A stretch of 64,000 nt of DNA from Argyresthia goedartella (GCA_949825045.1 OX463811.1:434001-498000); one strand, 5' to 3'. Positions 42,433-51,480 are shown, counted from the stretch's first letter. The notes: generated by a model not told the origin, from the sequence alone. Made by a program: numbers and translations.

Positions 42433-42739
42433 TTGGCACCACCCGGGGGACACGTGTAGGGTATCTGTCGGTATGACCTACGGACGCGAGCAACTGTTAT
42501 CCACCCAACTAACGGTTAAAACCGTTAAATAGTAAACTGGTTTAAACTTGAATTGCAAACGAAATACCAGGGCAAACACTGCGGTAGCTTAGGTGAAGAC
42601 TAGAGGGTCTTCGTGTTAGGTTGACATGTAAGAACAAAAGAAACGTAAATTCTAAACCCTGCCGATCTGGTTTACTATCTGTCGATACGTTAGTTTATCG
42701 ACTAACGGTTTTGACTATCTTCCGGTGACATATACGTAC

Positions 42740-42990
42740 CTACAAGTCACTAGCATGTAAGTACCAAGTACCTATATGTTCCGGTGTTTCCTCCGTTATT
42801 CCAATGAAGGCTTAGCAGTCAGGCGCCTACTTGTGTTGGTCTCGTAGTATGTGGTCAGTCGGACTCAGACGTATCCTTGAGAGTGATATAAAATCCAGGT
42901 GTCGGCAGGAAGCCAGATGTAATGAAACGTGATTGCGGTTTGTTCTCGTCTTCAGTTACTGATTTTAACACCAGATGTAATAAAACAAAC
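42740..42990. other. spacer, no gene
   Basis: No motif beyond ordinary AT-rich sequence between M1 and REP-C. Confidence 0.4.
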
Positions 42991-42994
42991 AGAC

Positions 42995-43560
42995 AAGAAT
43001 CGGTCAAGTGCGGGTCGGACTCACACACGAAGGGTTCCTAACCATCGTACGAGAAAGAAAAATTCGGCCAAGTGCAAGTTGAACTCACGGACCGAGGGTT
43101 CCGCACAAATCGCATTTTTTTGTGAAGGAACTACAAATTTTCGTTTTTAGATTTTTCCCTTTATTTGTGCTATAAAACCTTGCCTCGCGCTTCGATGATT
43201 CTAGGTCAATGGAAAGTATCCTATAGGTTTTGATTTCTTTGTGTACATCAAGCAATTTCAGTTTAATTGATTCAGATTGATTGAAGTTTGTTTTTTTACT
43301 TCAAGAGACCATAGACTTGATTCATTGATATTAATTTCAACTTGATAATTCCTAAGATAAAACGTACATTGCTGTAATTGGCGAAATACTTTGCACTAGA
43401 AAGTGGCATGTTACTAAATGAGTTAAGTGTGTGTGCTGTCGGAATGTCATTGTAATAAATAAATAAAAAGGGACTTGACAGGCGGACAGACAGACAGGCA
43501 GACGAAGAAGTGATGCTACAGGAATTCCCTTTTTCTTTTCAAGCTACGGAACCCTAAAAA
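42995..43560 (+). repeat. REP-C repeat, rearranged (two heads)
   Basis: Two heads follow one another: GAATCGGTCAAGTGCGGGTC at 42996 and TTCGGCCAAGTGCAAGTTGA at 43063. One end follows: GACAGGCGGACAGACAGACA, GGCAGACGAAGAAGTGATGC, AAGCTACGGAACCCTAAAAA. The first head is a truncated copy. Confidence 0.6.
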
Positions 43561-43564
43561 TTTT

Positions 43565-43985
43565 AAATTAAGACGTCTCTTGTGGTGGTACACCCTTTTA
43601 TTTTTTAATTGCGTGCAGTTTAGTATATTATTATTGACATCTGACAGAACCATAACAAAACAAGCCAACAATGTTTTTTTAAGGGAGGCAGTTGCCCACG
43701 TCCGAAGGAGATACTTGGAACCCACAGCCCTTCACGTCCCCCCGGGTAGTGCTGAGGAGCAACAAGTCAACACCAAAGTTTCCGGGCTCTCGATAGAGAT
43801 CCTGCCACAATACAGTGAAATATAGAACAACACGTGACATTGGCGAAATTAACCTAGATGTAAGACCACCATTAATTAAGAAATAATGATGTTTTTTTCT
43901 GCCCTGTGAACTGGCCAGCCGCCAGACATGTTATTGTTGTCCTGTTCAACAATTAATTACTAACTATCTCAAGTGTAGTAGTGTG
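43565..43985. other. gene-free stretch
   Basis: Frames of 69 and 81 codons overlap on opposite strands without motifs. A GC-richer block (43690-43800) does not match anything I know. Confidence 0.4.
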
Positions 43986-43987
43986 TG

Positions 43988-44356
43988 AATATATAACAAA
44001 CTCCCACAGTCTGTAAAAAAAATACAAAATATACATCCATTTAAAAAGAAAATAAAGGGTCTTCTAACAAACAATGTTTATTACAGTGTCGATGAATACC
44101 TCAGTGATGTTTTATAAAGATGGCGACAATGTATTATTTGCCAGATGCCTAATATAGTCATTTAGGTAGGTAATTAGTAATTCTACGGTAATTTTTATTG
44201 TTTATAATGTAATTAATACTTATAATGTAAATAATATTCATATGCCCTCCCATGGCAGAGCATAGAGACCCATCACTCAATGTCATTGATTAAGATCTAC
44301 ATATTACCTATGTTCCTGAATAAATGATTCTTTATCTTTATCTTTATCTGTGTCAA
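43988..44356 (+). pseudogene. LINE C-terminal end, 3' UTR and CTTTAT tail
   Basis: The plus-strand frame reads LPQSVKKIQNIHPFKKKIKG, then LLTNNVYYSVDEYLSDVL and TAA at 44106-44108. LP-x-S-x-K...F-K-K-K-x-K-x-L-L...Y-S-V-D-E-Y-L is the usual end of many LINE reverse transcriptases. The 3' UTR runs to a short TTCTTTATCTTTATCTTTAT tail. A TGA lies just upstream of the fragment. Confidence 0.7.
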
Positions 44357-44454
44357 TTAGCACTGTCTTGTCTCATGAGAGCCAACAGATTAAATCAACA
44401 GATGCAGCAGTTGCTCAACTGCCATTGCAGCCCTGCGCATGATGATGATGAGTA

Positions 44455-44700
44455 GCTTTTAGGGTGCCAAACAGGACCCTAATGTTAAGCCTCCGCTGAC
44501 CGTCTGTCTGTCTGTCTGTCTGTCCGTCTGTCCGTCCGGCTGTCAGCGGGCTTGTATCTATTGATCCGTAATAGGAATTGAAATGTTCACAGAATGGGTA
44601 TTTCTGTTGTAATACACGCATTGCTATGAATTAAACGGGGTCTTCATATAAGAGATTGTTTTTATGGCCATTTTGTTTTGTTCGTTCATTGGCAAACTCT
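44455..44700 (-). repeat. REP-C repeat, truncated
   Basis: Plus strand: TTTTAGGGTGCCAAACAGGA, CCGTCTGTCTGTCTGTCTGT, CCGTCTGTCCGTCCGG; only the CGTC-rich end and part of the body remain. Confidence 0.6.
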
Positions 44701-44784
44701 GGTAACAGAACGAATACGATCTTGAGTTTACGTTCTTGAGTTTGAGCATTCGATCGGTCTTGAGTTTCGTGCTTTGTTTTATTC

Positions 44785-45410
44785 AAAATAGCTGACCATA
44801 TTTTGGGGAATGATAGTAACCATCTTTATGATCTTTCCCCAAGAAAGATATGGTCGCAAAATAAAAAAACCGGTCAAGTGCGAGTCTAAATCGCGCACGA
44901 AGGGTTCCGTACCACCGTTCAATGGAAGCGATGGTGTGGAGTGAATAGTTTGGATTTTACACAGCAAAATATTGTTTACAAAGTTATTGGTGCGGTTACT
45001 TTCACACTCCATGTACGTAACCAGGTGCATCCATAAGTTTGTATGTGGTATTGAAAGAATTGTTGTATGGGAGCCCCCTTAAATATTTCTTTTATCCTGT
45101 TTTTTAGTATTTTTTGTTATAACGGCAACATAAATACATAATCTGTGAAAATTTCAACTCTCTAGCTAGCTAGGTTCTTGAGATACAGCCTGGTGACAGA
45201 CGGACGGACGGACGGACGGACGGACAGCGGAGTCTTAGTAATAGGGTCCCGTTTGGAACCCTTCGGGTACGGAACCCTGAAAAAAGGTCCCTCAGTAGAC
45301 CATATGTTTCTTGGGGAAAGTTGTTTATATTGATGGGTATTATCATTCCCCAAAATATGGTCAGCTGATTGAATGTCACTCTGTATGTGTATAGATAAGA
45401 ATTGTTCATT
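44785..45410. repeat. REP-F repeat with nested REP-C copy
   Basis: REP-F parts flank the insert: 44785-44866 (GACCATATTTTGGGGAATGA, CCCAAGAAAGATATGGTCGC) and 45286-45400 (ACCATATGTTTCTTGGGGAA, CATTCCCCAAAATATGGTCA). Between them, 44867-45285 is a full REP-C copy. REP-F halves elsewhere (49270-49430, 55085-55255, 57120-57160, 57505-57580, 59860-59960) confirm the order. Confidence 0.65.
44867..45285 (+). repeat. REP-C repeat, full copy nearly identical to 17480-17895
   Basis: It agrees with the 17.5-kb copy almost base for base. Differences I noticed are CAAGTGCGAG for CAAGTGGGAG, AACGGCAACA for AGCGGCAACA, and AGCGGAGTC for AGCGAAGTC. Similarity stops at the repeat edges, so it reflects recent spread or conversion of the element, not segmental duplication. 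Confidence 0.75.
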
Positions 45411-45483
45411 AGAATTATATTAAGGTAATGTTTTTCTGAGTCAGATTTAATTGTATTTGTGTAAATAAGTAATTAGTATAAAT

Positions 45484-45612
45484 AGCCCTCCGCCCGCACC
45501 CGCACCCGCAACCCGCACTGAGCTTGTGGCTCCGCCCGCACCCGCACCCGCACCCGCAACCCGCACTGAGCTTGTGGCTCCGCCCGCACCCGCACCCGCA
45601 CCCGCACTGAGC
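45484..45612. repeat. CCCGCA-rich minisatellite
   Basis: Runs of CCCGCA hexamers separated by CTGAGCTTGTGGCT form about three larger units of 40-48 bp. The cysteine/glycine- or alanine/glycine-rich minus-strand frames over it are by-products. Confidence 0.75.
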
Positions 45613-45639
45613 TTGTGGCTTGACCTTATAATGTAGCCC

Positions 45640-45905
45640 ACTGAGGGCCACGGGCTTTTACCCGGATACGAGTGAGACTGAGCCATGCTCCACCACGCTG
45701 GCTCAGCGCCGGTTGATGGAGGGGTGTCGGGCTAGTGGCTACCCCGACCGTCACAAGTTATCAAGCTGCCCTATCAGGTGCTCTGACACAGCTTCACGAC
45801 TGTTAGCACCGAGTGGACACCCATCCGGTACCAGTTTCAGCCAGATGTTTCTACGCGCACGATTGTTTCCGAATTGCGAACGCCACGGATGCTACAGTTA
45901 CTGAA
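45640..45905 (+). repeat. dispersed repeat REP-H, copy 1
   Basis: GCTTTTACCCGGATACGAGT, CACCACGCTGGCTCAGCGCC, GGGTGTCGGGCTAGTGG and GTCACAAGTTATCAAGCTGC are found inverted and rearranged at 54225-54420. Probably the 3' UTR of an RTE-type element, given the RTE fragment next door (45937-46352). Confidence 0.55.
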
Positions 45906-45936
45906 CTTCTGCCCATTTCTGGTCAGGCAAACATGC

Positions 45937-46352
45937 TCAGCCCACATCAACCCGCCGCTGGGCACAGGCCTCTTCCCTATAGCGCTAACCCCCACGGTCC
46001 TGTGCCACCCGCATCCATTGAGATTCTGTCCACTTTAGTATACTGTCAGACCATCGGGCAGCTGGTCTGCCCGCTGGCCTTGTCGCTTCCCGTGGCCACC
46101 TCTCCGTGACTGCTTTGGTCCACCGTCCGTCATCCCGTCTAGCCAAGTGTCCCGCCCTTCTCCACCTCAGTCTCGGTATCCGCTTACCTACATCTTCGAC
46201 CTTCGTCTTCCATCGAATTTCGACGCTTGGCACGCGGTCAACGAGAGAGATTCCTACCATTGAACGCTCCATTGCTCGTTGGGAAACCTTGATTTTGTGT
46301 ATAATTTGCTTGAGAGCGTCCATGTGTCGGCTCCATAGGTGAGGATAGGCAA
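45937..46352 (-). pseudogene. RTE C-terminal domain fragment, second family
   Basis: The minus strand from 46352 reads VLPILTYGADTWTL and, after a one-base shift, KVSQRAMERSMVGISLVDRV, KRIPRLRWRRAGHLARRDDG and RPAGRPAARWSDSILKW. A TAG stands where related proteins have W after AQDRG; then REEACAQRRVDVG and TGA at 45937-45939. This is the same C-terminal domain as in the element at 39735-40379 but clearly another family. 5'-truncated and broken. Confidence 0.75.
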
Positions 46353-46437
46353 GACACAAATACAAATACAAATTCATTTATTTAGCAAAAAGATAGGTAA
46401 CAAAGGACGTCTAAATTACAATGCACGGTGGATAAAA
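46353..46437 (-). mobile_element. retroposon 3' end with ACAAAT tail
   Basis: CAAGACACAAATACAAATAC, then AAATTCATTTATTTAGCAAA: tail and start of a minus-strand 3' UTR, in which the 91-bp array begins. Confidence 0.5.
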
Positions 46438-47075
46438 TACAATGTTAAGATTGGTGGGTAGTTTGTCCTTTTAGCCGCTCGCTTGTGATGCGCACACTCG
46501 GCGAACCTGTATCGTGCGCATCTTGAGTTACAATGTTAAGATTGGTGGGTAGTTTGTCCTTTTAGCCGCTCGCTTGTGATGCGCACACTCGGCGAACCTG
46601 TATCGTGCGCATCTTGAGTTACAATGTTAAGATTGGTGGGTAGTTTGTCCTTTTAGCCGCTCGCTTGTGATGCGCACACTCGGCGAACCTGTATCGTGCG
46701 CATCTTGAGTTACAATGTTAAGATTGGTGGGTAGTTTGTCCTTTTAGCCGCTCGCTTGTGATGCGCACACTCGGCGAACCTGTATCGTGCGCATCTTGAG
46801 TTACAATGTTAAGATTGGTGGGTAGTTTGTCCTTTTAGCCGCTCGCTTGTGATGCGCACACTCGGCGAACCTGTATCGTGCGCATCTTGAGTTACAATGT
46901 TAAGATTGGTGGGTAGTTTGTCCTTTTAGCCGCTCGCTTGTGATGCGCACACTCGGCGAACCTGTATCGTGCGCATCTTGAGTTACAATGTTAAGATTGG
47001 TGGGTAGTTTGTCCTTTTAGCCGCTCGCTTGTGTTGCGCACACTAGGCTAACCTGTATCGTGCGCATCTTGAGTT
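46438..47075. repeat. 91-bp tandem satellite, 7 units
   Basis: The unit runs from TACAATGTTAAGATTGGTGG through TTTAGCCGCTCGCTTGTGAT and CACACTCGGCGAACCTGTAT to CGTGCGCATCTTGAGT. Starts at 46438, 46529 and 46620 confirm 91 bp. Units are identical by eye except the last, which reads GTGTTGCGCACACTAGGCTA. That last unit is closest to the S1 SINE tail (CACACTAGGCGAACCTGTAT, 12720). Each unit contains the inverted pair GATGCGCAC / GTGCGCATC. Confidence 0.95.
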
Positions 47076-47199
47076 AAGGTTGCCATATACATTGATTTAT
47101 ATACCTTAGTCTGAACGCATGTTTTAGTCTTAAGGCATTAGTTCATGTAAAAGAGTTTCTTTTGTGGAGCCATTCTTAGAAGTACCATTTGGCATATGT

Positions 47200-47475
47200 C
47201 AATAGTCAATAGTCAAATGTCTTAATTACTGTAGATATTTACATATACTTAGCAAACGCCATTTTTAGCCTCTTCTTTACTTTTTTAAATTGGTTGTGTT
47301 TAACTAATACAAATACTACCATTTTAATTATTATAAGCAGAAATAAATAATTACATTTTTTAACAGCAAGTTCTGTGATTATTTAATTAATCTTGAATAT
47401 TGTAGGTAATATACCTTTTTTGACAAAGTCGCTTTTACATAATTTTTAAATTGCTCAAATGACAATTTTACAGTA
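47200..47475 (-). mobile_element. LINE family L1x, 3' end
   Basis: Minus strand: the end of the coding part is recognisable (TTGCTCAAATGACAATTTTA and CCTTTTTTGACAAAGTCGCT on the plus strand), then the UTR with TATTTACATATACTTAGCAA and a CAATAGTCAAATGTC tail. The UTR block with the CTACGCCC segment is deleted. Confidence 0.65.
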
Positions 47476-47632
47476 GAGACCACAGACTATCGATGGTAGA
47501 GACAGAGCTCTGCGTCGGCCTTCCTTCCTTTACTAAGCGAAACAAGGAGCATAGCTCTGTGCCTGCTGGTGACAGATGTCAAATACGACTTTTCGATGCT
47601 AAATGTCCATCGTCTCAGGGTACAAGCTTAGA

Positions 47633-48200
47633 CGACCTTCAAGCTGTAATCCTCACCGATGAAACCTTCATGAAAATGAAATTTGACACTGCCAAAAAAG
47701 AGTCCAGAAATAGCCCTAAATAGTCCACAAAGAAAGAAAAATAGTCCTCTTATAGTTCCGAAGTTATAGCTATAGGTTGGTGAGGATTACAGCTTGACGT
47801 CAAGCTGTAATCCTCATCTCTCGTGCAAGCAAACGGAAGGGCCTATCGACTTAGTATGGGTTTCAAAAATTAGTCCAGAAATAGTCCACACGGCATGCAA
47901 AGTTTCAGAAATAGTCCTTCAACGATTCCAGAGTTATTAAGACATCTTGGTGAGGATTACAGCTTGAACATTTGATATCATCAAATATCTTCGGAACGCC
48001 TACGGCTTTCAGTTTGAAATTTGAGGCAAAATATAGTCCAGAAATAGTCCACCGAAATAATAATGATTTCCACCTGGTTAACTTTGAAGAAGTATATTAA
48101 AAATACAATGTTTTATTTCCCATACATTCAATACATGTACAGTCGTGTACAAAATAATAATGGGTAAACGCTAATAAACCGGTTTATATCGGTTAATTCA
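47633..48200 (+). repeat. left terminal inverted repeat with modular motifs
   Basis: The 19-base word GGTGAGGATTACAGCTTGA, or its complement, occurs at about 47639 (-), 47779 (+), 47798 (-) and 47950 (+). The middle pair abuts to form a perfect 36-bp palindrome at 47781-47816. The word AGTCCAGAAATAGTCC or a variant occurs near 47700, 47870 and 48036. The spacing is regular, about 140-165 bases. Confidence 0.8.
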
Positions 48201-48309
48201 ATCAAAGGGCCTGTTTTTGATCTCTGTAAACTAACGGTATTGTAATATTGTAGGAAAGTAAGCGCATAGCTCTGTCCTTTACGTTCCGGACTTTCACCAG
48301 AGTTTTGAT

Positions 48310-48387
48310 AACCGCTAAATACAGTTATTTAAACTGTATTTAGCGGTTTGTATTTTATTAAGGTTGTATTTAACAACCTTAATAAAA
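48310..48387. repeat. two adjacent perfect hairpins
   Basis: Arms 48310-48326 / 48332-48348 (AACCGCTAAATACAGTT) and 48353-48367 / 48373-48387 (TTTTATTAAGGTTGT) pair exactly. Both loops read ATTTA. The stems are 4 bases apart. Confidence 0.85.
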
Positions 48388-48572
48388 CACGGATGGTTAG
48401 GGGCAACCTGGCTGACAGGCAATAAGCTTGGCCTGCTTGAGTACGTTACTCGCCTTTTGCTTGTTGTGCTTAAGTTGTGTTTAATTTAAACTGTTTTAAC
48501 GGCTGTCAAAAGCCCTTAGAAGACTGAAACATAAACGAGTTTTTGTTGTACATAAGTGCGTGACAGCGATTT

Positions 48573-48902
48573 GGATTTTGAACGGGTCTTAGAATTTATA
48601 TAGTTGAGCTAAGATGTAAACAACAATGGCGGAATTCGTATCGCGAACGCGCTGGCAAAATTTCGTCGAAATACGATTTTGCTGAAACTTTTGAAGACAT
48701 CTTAAAGCATTTTTCAGTGGAAATTAAGGCACGAGTGTTTAAAAATCACGTCAATCGGTACATGACAATTGGAATAATGACATCATTGCATTGGAGGAAA
48801 GTGTTAAGAACTGATAATCAATGTGTAAAGGATAACATGCTAGCTTCTGTACTCACAAAACATAATTTGAAAAAAGAACAGATCCATTTATGTTCATTAT
48901 AG
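48573..48902 (+). CDS. unrecognised 110-codon frame inside the long-TIR element
   Basis: Open from about 48573 to a TAG at 48900-48902. It includes YDFAETFEDILKHFSVEIKA, ARVFKNHVNRYMTIGIMTSL and SVLTKHNLKKEQIHLCSL. No ATG opens the frame near its start; the first in-frame ATG is at RYMTIG. The only upstream ATG (MAEFVSRTRW) is in another frame and soon stops. Composition is protein-like (charged and hydrophobic mixed), unlike repeat by-products. It could be a remnant exon of a captured gene or of the element's transposase. I know no family for it. Confidence 0.25.
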
Positions 48903-49124
48903 TTATATATATGTATATATATATCTTAGTTTTAATCACAATAATCACTGTCGGTTCATTGGTATAATCATCACATAACATCAAACATTGTTTGATTAAT
49001 TACAGTCTTAATCATTTCAATTTTAGGTTTTTAATTAAGTGCTTACGTCTAAATAATTGGCACCTCCCGAGTATAAGTATACATAAAGGTGTAGTCAAAT
49101 TTTCAAGGGTTTAACCCCTTCTCT

Positions 49125-49174
49125 AAACTATGATGTCCCTACATATACATAAACATGTAGGGACATCATAGTTT
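49125..49174. repeat. perfect 20-bp inverted repeat
   Basis: Arms 49125-49144 (AAACTATGATGTCCCTACAT) and 49155-49174, with a 10-base AT loop. Confidence 0.85.
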
Positions 49175-49269
49175 CGCCATTAAACATCTTCAGAGCATTT
49201 TTATTTTTAACCTCTTCAAAAAATGAATATACAGACTGTTATTTTGTAAAGTTACGCCTATAGTACCCA

Positions 49270-49430
49270 TCATCATGAACAACATTCCTCCAGAAACATA
49301 TGGTCGCAAATGGAAAAAAATCGTCTCTCATTACATTGACCAATCAGCTGATTACATGTTACTATGGGAGACCCATATGCCTATATTTCTTGGAGAAAGA
49401 TATTTATAATGATGGGTACTATAGTCGCTT
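49270..49430. repeat. REP-F fragment
   Basis: CCAGAAACATATGGTCGCAA, ATCAGCTGATTACATGTTAC, TATGGGAGACCCATATG, TTTCTTGGAGAAAGATAT; two inverted halves of the REP-F repeat. Confidence 0.5.
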
Positions 49431-49979
49431 ACCCGGGGGTGGCTTTACATAACAATACCCTGTATAGTGGTGAAAAATAAAATTGCTCTGATAAAAACGG
49501 TTTCATAGTGAAAGTTGTTCAGAAAGATGTTTCTAACAACCTCTAATTTGACTACACTTTTATTTTACCGCCTGTATATATGTCACATGTAATGGACTTA
49601 TAAATTATGATTTGTCATCATATCTAAAAAACAGTCAAAATAAAGTATGTATAATTGCTAGATCTCTAACACAACGTGTAGTCAGTAGAGTTCAATTATT
49701 ATGGAAAGTGGCAGTAAATTCTTGAAAATTACTAATAAATGATGTTGATTTTAAATATTTTCATCATTTTTAAATTAGTATTAGAGCGTACTATACTTTT
49801 TTACAAAATACTATCCTTTTTGTATTTTTGTGCTATCCTTTTCAACGCACCAAAATCCAACACTGGTTGTCGTATAGCGCAGCCGGTCTGGCGCAGTGGG
49901 GTAATAAAATTGTAACCTCATATTTTCTGTACCTTGTTGATTTGTACCTTGTTAGGAAGGTAGGTAGTTAGGTGCCTAC

Positions 49980-50070
49980 AGCAGGGGGCTAGCTCATCGC
50001 CGCAGCTATGGAGATAAAAGGTTGCCTAAAAATATTTTCCATCACCGTAAGAACGTCTGTATAATGTACA
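49980..50070 (+). repeat. REP-B copy
   Basis: GGGGGCTAGCTCATCGCCGC, AGCTATGGAGATAAAAGG and TTTTCCATCACCGTAAGAAC; compare 2236-2345. A stray tRNA-like word (GGTCTGGCGCAGTGGGG, 49890) lies just before it. Confidence 0.5.
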
Positions 50071-50094
50071 TTGGTTAAATTACTTATCTCAATG

Positions 50095-50170
50095 GTATAA
50101 GGTCCGCACCTGATTCGAACACGCATCTCCTGCGTGAGAAGCGAGTATAAAACCACTAGACTATGAGATT
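50095..50170 (-). mobile_element. tRNA-like head of a SINE (Glu-like)
   Basis: The minus strand reads CATAGTCTAGTGGTTTTATA, CTCGCTTCTCACGCAGGAGA, TGCGTGTTCGAATCAGGTGC. The A-box (TAGTCTAGTGGT), a CTC anticodon-like loop and the B-box (GTTCGAATC) are in tRNA order and resemble tRNA-Glu. The acceptor ends do not pair, so it is a SINE head or tRNA pseudogene, not a working tRNA. Confidence 0.55.
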
Positions 50171-50184
50171 AATTGGTATAATAA

Positions 50185-50430
50185 TAATACCTTGGACACT
50201 ATTTACACACATTGATCTAGCCCCAAACTAGGATTCCCTGTATCTTGGGTGCTAGACAACGATACACATACTTATATAGATAAATATTATACTTAGATAG
50301 ATAAACAACCATGACTAGGGTACAAGTATCCGTTATCATCAAACAAATATTTGACCCCACCGGGACTCGAACCCAGGACCCTTGGTTTCGTAGGCAGGGT
50401 CACTGCCGACTCGGCCATTCGGGTCGTCGA
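50185..50430 (-). mobile_element. SINE family S2, complete
   Basis: The minus-strand head reads GACGACCCGAATGGCCGAGT, CGGCAGTGACCCTGCCTACG and GGGTTCGAGTCCCGGTGGGG (A- and B-boxes). The body matches 37283-37495 and 61140-61395, and the tail is ATTATTATTA. It is inserted at the inner edge of the right TIR of the 47.6-51.0 kb element. Confidence 0.85.
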
Positions 50431-50435
50431 TATTA

Positions 50436-50989
50436 ACCGGTGTATTAGGGTTTACCCCGTTATTATTTTGTACACGACTGCACATTGATTGAAATGTATG
50501 GGAAATTAAACATTGCATTTTTAATGCCGTTCTTCAAAGTAAACCAGGTAGAAAATTAATATTGTTTCGGTGGACTATTTCTGGACTATTTTTTGGCATA
50601 AATATCAAACTAGAAGTCGTAGGCGGACCGGAGATATTAGATGTTATCAAATGTTTAAGCTGTAATCCTCACCAAGATGACTAAATAACTCTGGAATCGT
50701 TGAAGGACTATTTCTGAAATTTGGCATGCCGTGTGGACTATTTCTGGACTAATTTTTGAAACCGAAACCAAGTCAATAGGCTCTTCCGTTTGCTTGCAAG
50801 AGAGATGAGGATTACAGCTTCACATCAAGCTGTAATCCTCACCAACTTATAGCTATAACTTCGAAACTATAAGTGGACTGATTTTCTTTCTTGGTGGACT
50901 ATTTAGGACTATTTCTGGACTATTTTTTAGCATTTTCAAATTTCATTTTCATGTAGGTTTAATTGGTGAGGATTACAGCTTGAAGGTCG
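50436..50989 (-). repeat. right terminal inverted repeat
   Basis: Inverted partner of 47633-48200, about as long, with the GGTGAGGATTACAGCTTGA word at about 50655 (-), 50804 (+), 50827 (-) and 50964 (+). The middle pair is separated by a changed CACAT, so its palindrome is imperfect. Small indels distinguish the two termini, so the element is not brand new. Confidence 0.8.
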
Positions 50990-51104
50990 TAAGCATAGAA
51001 GGTATAGCGGTCCGACTTGTCAACATCTACGCTACGTCATATTCAGTTGCCACCTACAACGACTATTTACTTATTTATTTATATTTCCATTTATAACTGC
51101 CGTG

Positions 51105-51260
51105 ACAGGCTTAAGGGGATACCTCGCCCATGCAAAGGTCCCCGTTACTCCAGGCGGAAAGACCCGCAGTGTGAGAGGGACGGAATCGGGGAAAAATTAG
51201 ATAACATAGCGCCAAACCACAGAAAAATTGTTTAAAAATAAACTACGCTATTTTGTTTAA
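51105..51260 (+). repeat. REP-G, copy 2
   Basis: AAAGGTCCCCGTTACTCCAG, GCGGAAAGACCCGCAGTGTG, AGAGGGACGGAATCG, ACCACAGAAAAATTGTTTAA; reverse complement of 36790-36955. Confidence 0.65.
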
Positions 51261-51282
51261 AATATTTTCAAGGAGAGTTTAC

Positions 51283-51480
51283 GCAGTTTCACAATGAAAT
51301 TAGTTAGGATTTCAGAATTATAGGAAAAAATAAAACAATTTAGAGGTTTTTTCGTAATTGAATTCTATCATGAAAATTTCATCCAATCGCGTTTTCGTTC
51401 AGTGAGAATCTTAATCAAATAATCATTAAACGACACCCTAAAATCAAATATGTAAATGACTTCATGGTGGAGTAAATGGA
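51283..51480. repeat. REP-D, copy 2
   Basis: Matches 5970-6185 in the same orientation (AATTAGTTAGGATTTCAGAA, TTTCATCCAATCGCG). Confidence 0.55.

Larger units (their letters stand above)
39715..42505 (-). mobile_element. RTE-clade non-LTR retrotransposon, internally deleted
   Basis: A 12-bp target duplication CAACTAACGGTT flanks it at 39703-39714 and 42506-42517. Minus-strand order: 5' UTR with a 44-codon upstream ORF (42432-42298); main ORF start at 42276; endonuclease and first part of RT; a deletion junction near 40370-40380; RTE C-terminal domain; stop at 39735; and a short tail GAAGAAGAAGGAGAAGAAGA. The 5' end appears complete. Without the RT palm it could only move with help in trans. 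Confidence 0.9.
39582..42735. mobile_element. MITE family M1 interrupted by RTE retrotransposon
   Basis: The left end (39582-39645: GTCACCGTAAGATAGTCAAA, ACCGTTAGTTGATAAACTAA) and the right end (42655-42735: AACGGTTTTGACTATCTTCC, GGTGACATA) are inverted copies over roughly 60 bp, with a few mismatches. Without the insert, M1 is about 360 bp and collinear with 4625-4897. The right half also carries an M4-like block (CACTGCGGTAGCTTAGGTGA). M1 must be older than the RTE insertion. Confidence 0.8.
47633..50989. mobile_element. element with long complex terminal inverted repeats
   Basis: The left terminus (47633-48200) and right terminus (50436-50989) are inverted copies. Matching anchors are CGACCTTCAAGCTGTAATCC at both outer ends, ACATGAAAATGAAATTTGA-like sequence, GACTATTTCTGGACTA, GGCATGC and, innermost, CAGTCGTGTACAAAATAATA. 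The interior (about 2.2 kb) holds hairpins, a 110-codon frame, REP-F pieces and SINEs, but no recognisable transposase. It resembles fold-back or long-TIR non-autonomous DNA transposons. I see no target duplication. Confidence 0.75.

Noticed and set aside
45415..45686. Cys/Gly-rich and Ala/Gly-rich minus-strand proteins
   Set aside because: Translations of the CCCGCA minisatellite in two frames; no sequence outside the repeat supports a gene.
48600..48670. ATG-started peptide MAEFVSRTRW as the start of the 48.6-kb gene
   Set aside because: It is in a different frame from the long open stretch and stops after about 19 codons; no splice pair is evident by eye.
50340..50430. tRNA gene (A-box and B-box visible; also at 1690-1768, 52078-52150, 61310-61390)
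   Set aside because: Acceptor stems do not close, and each continues into the same non-tRNA body and tail; they are SINE heads.
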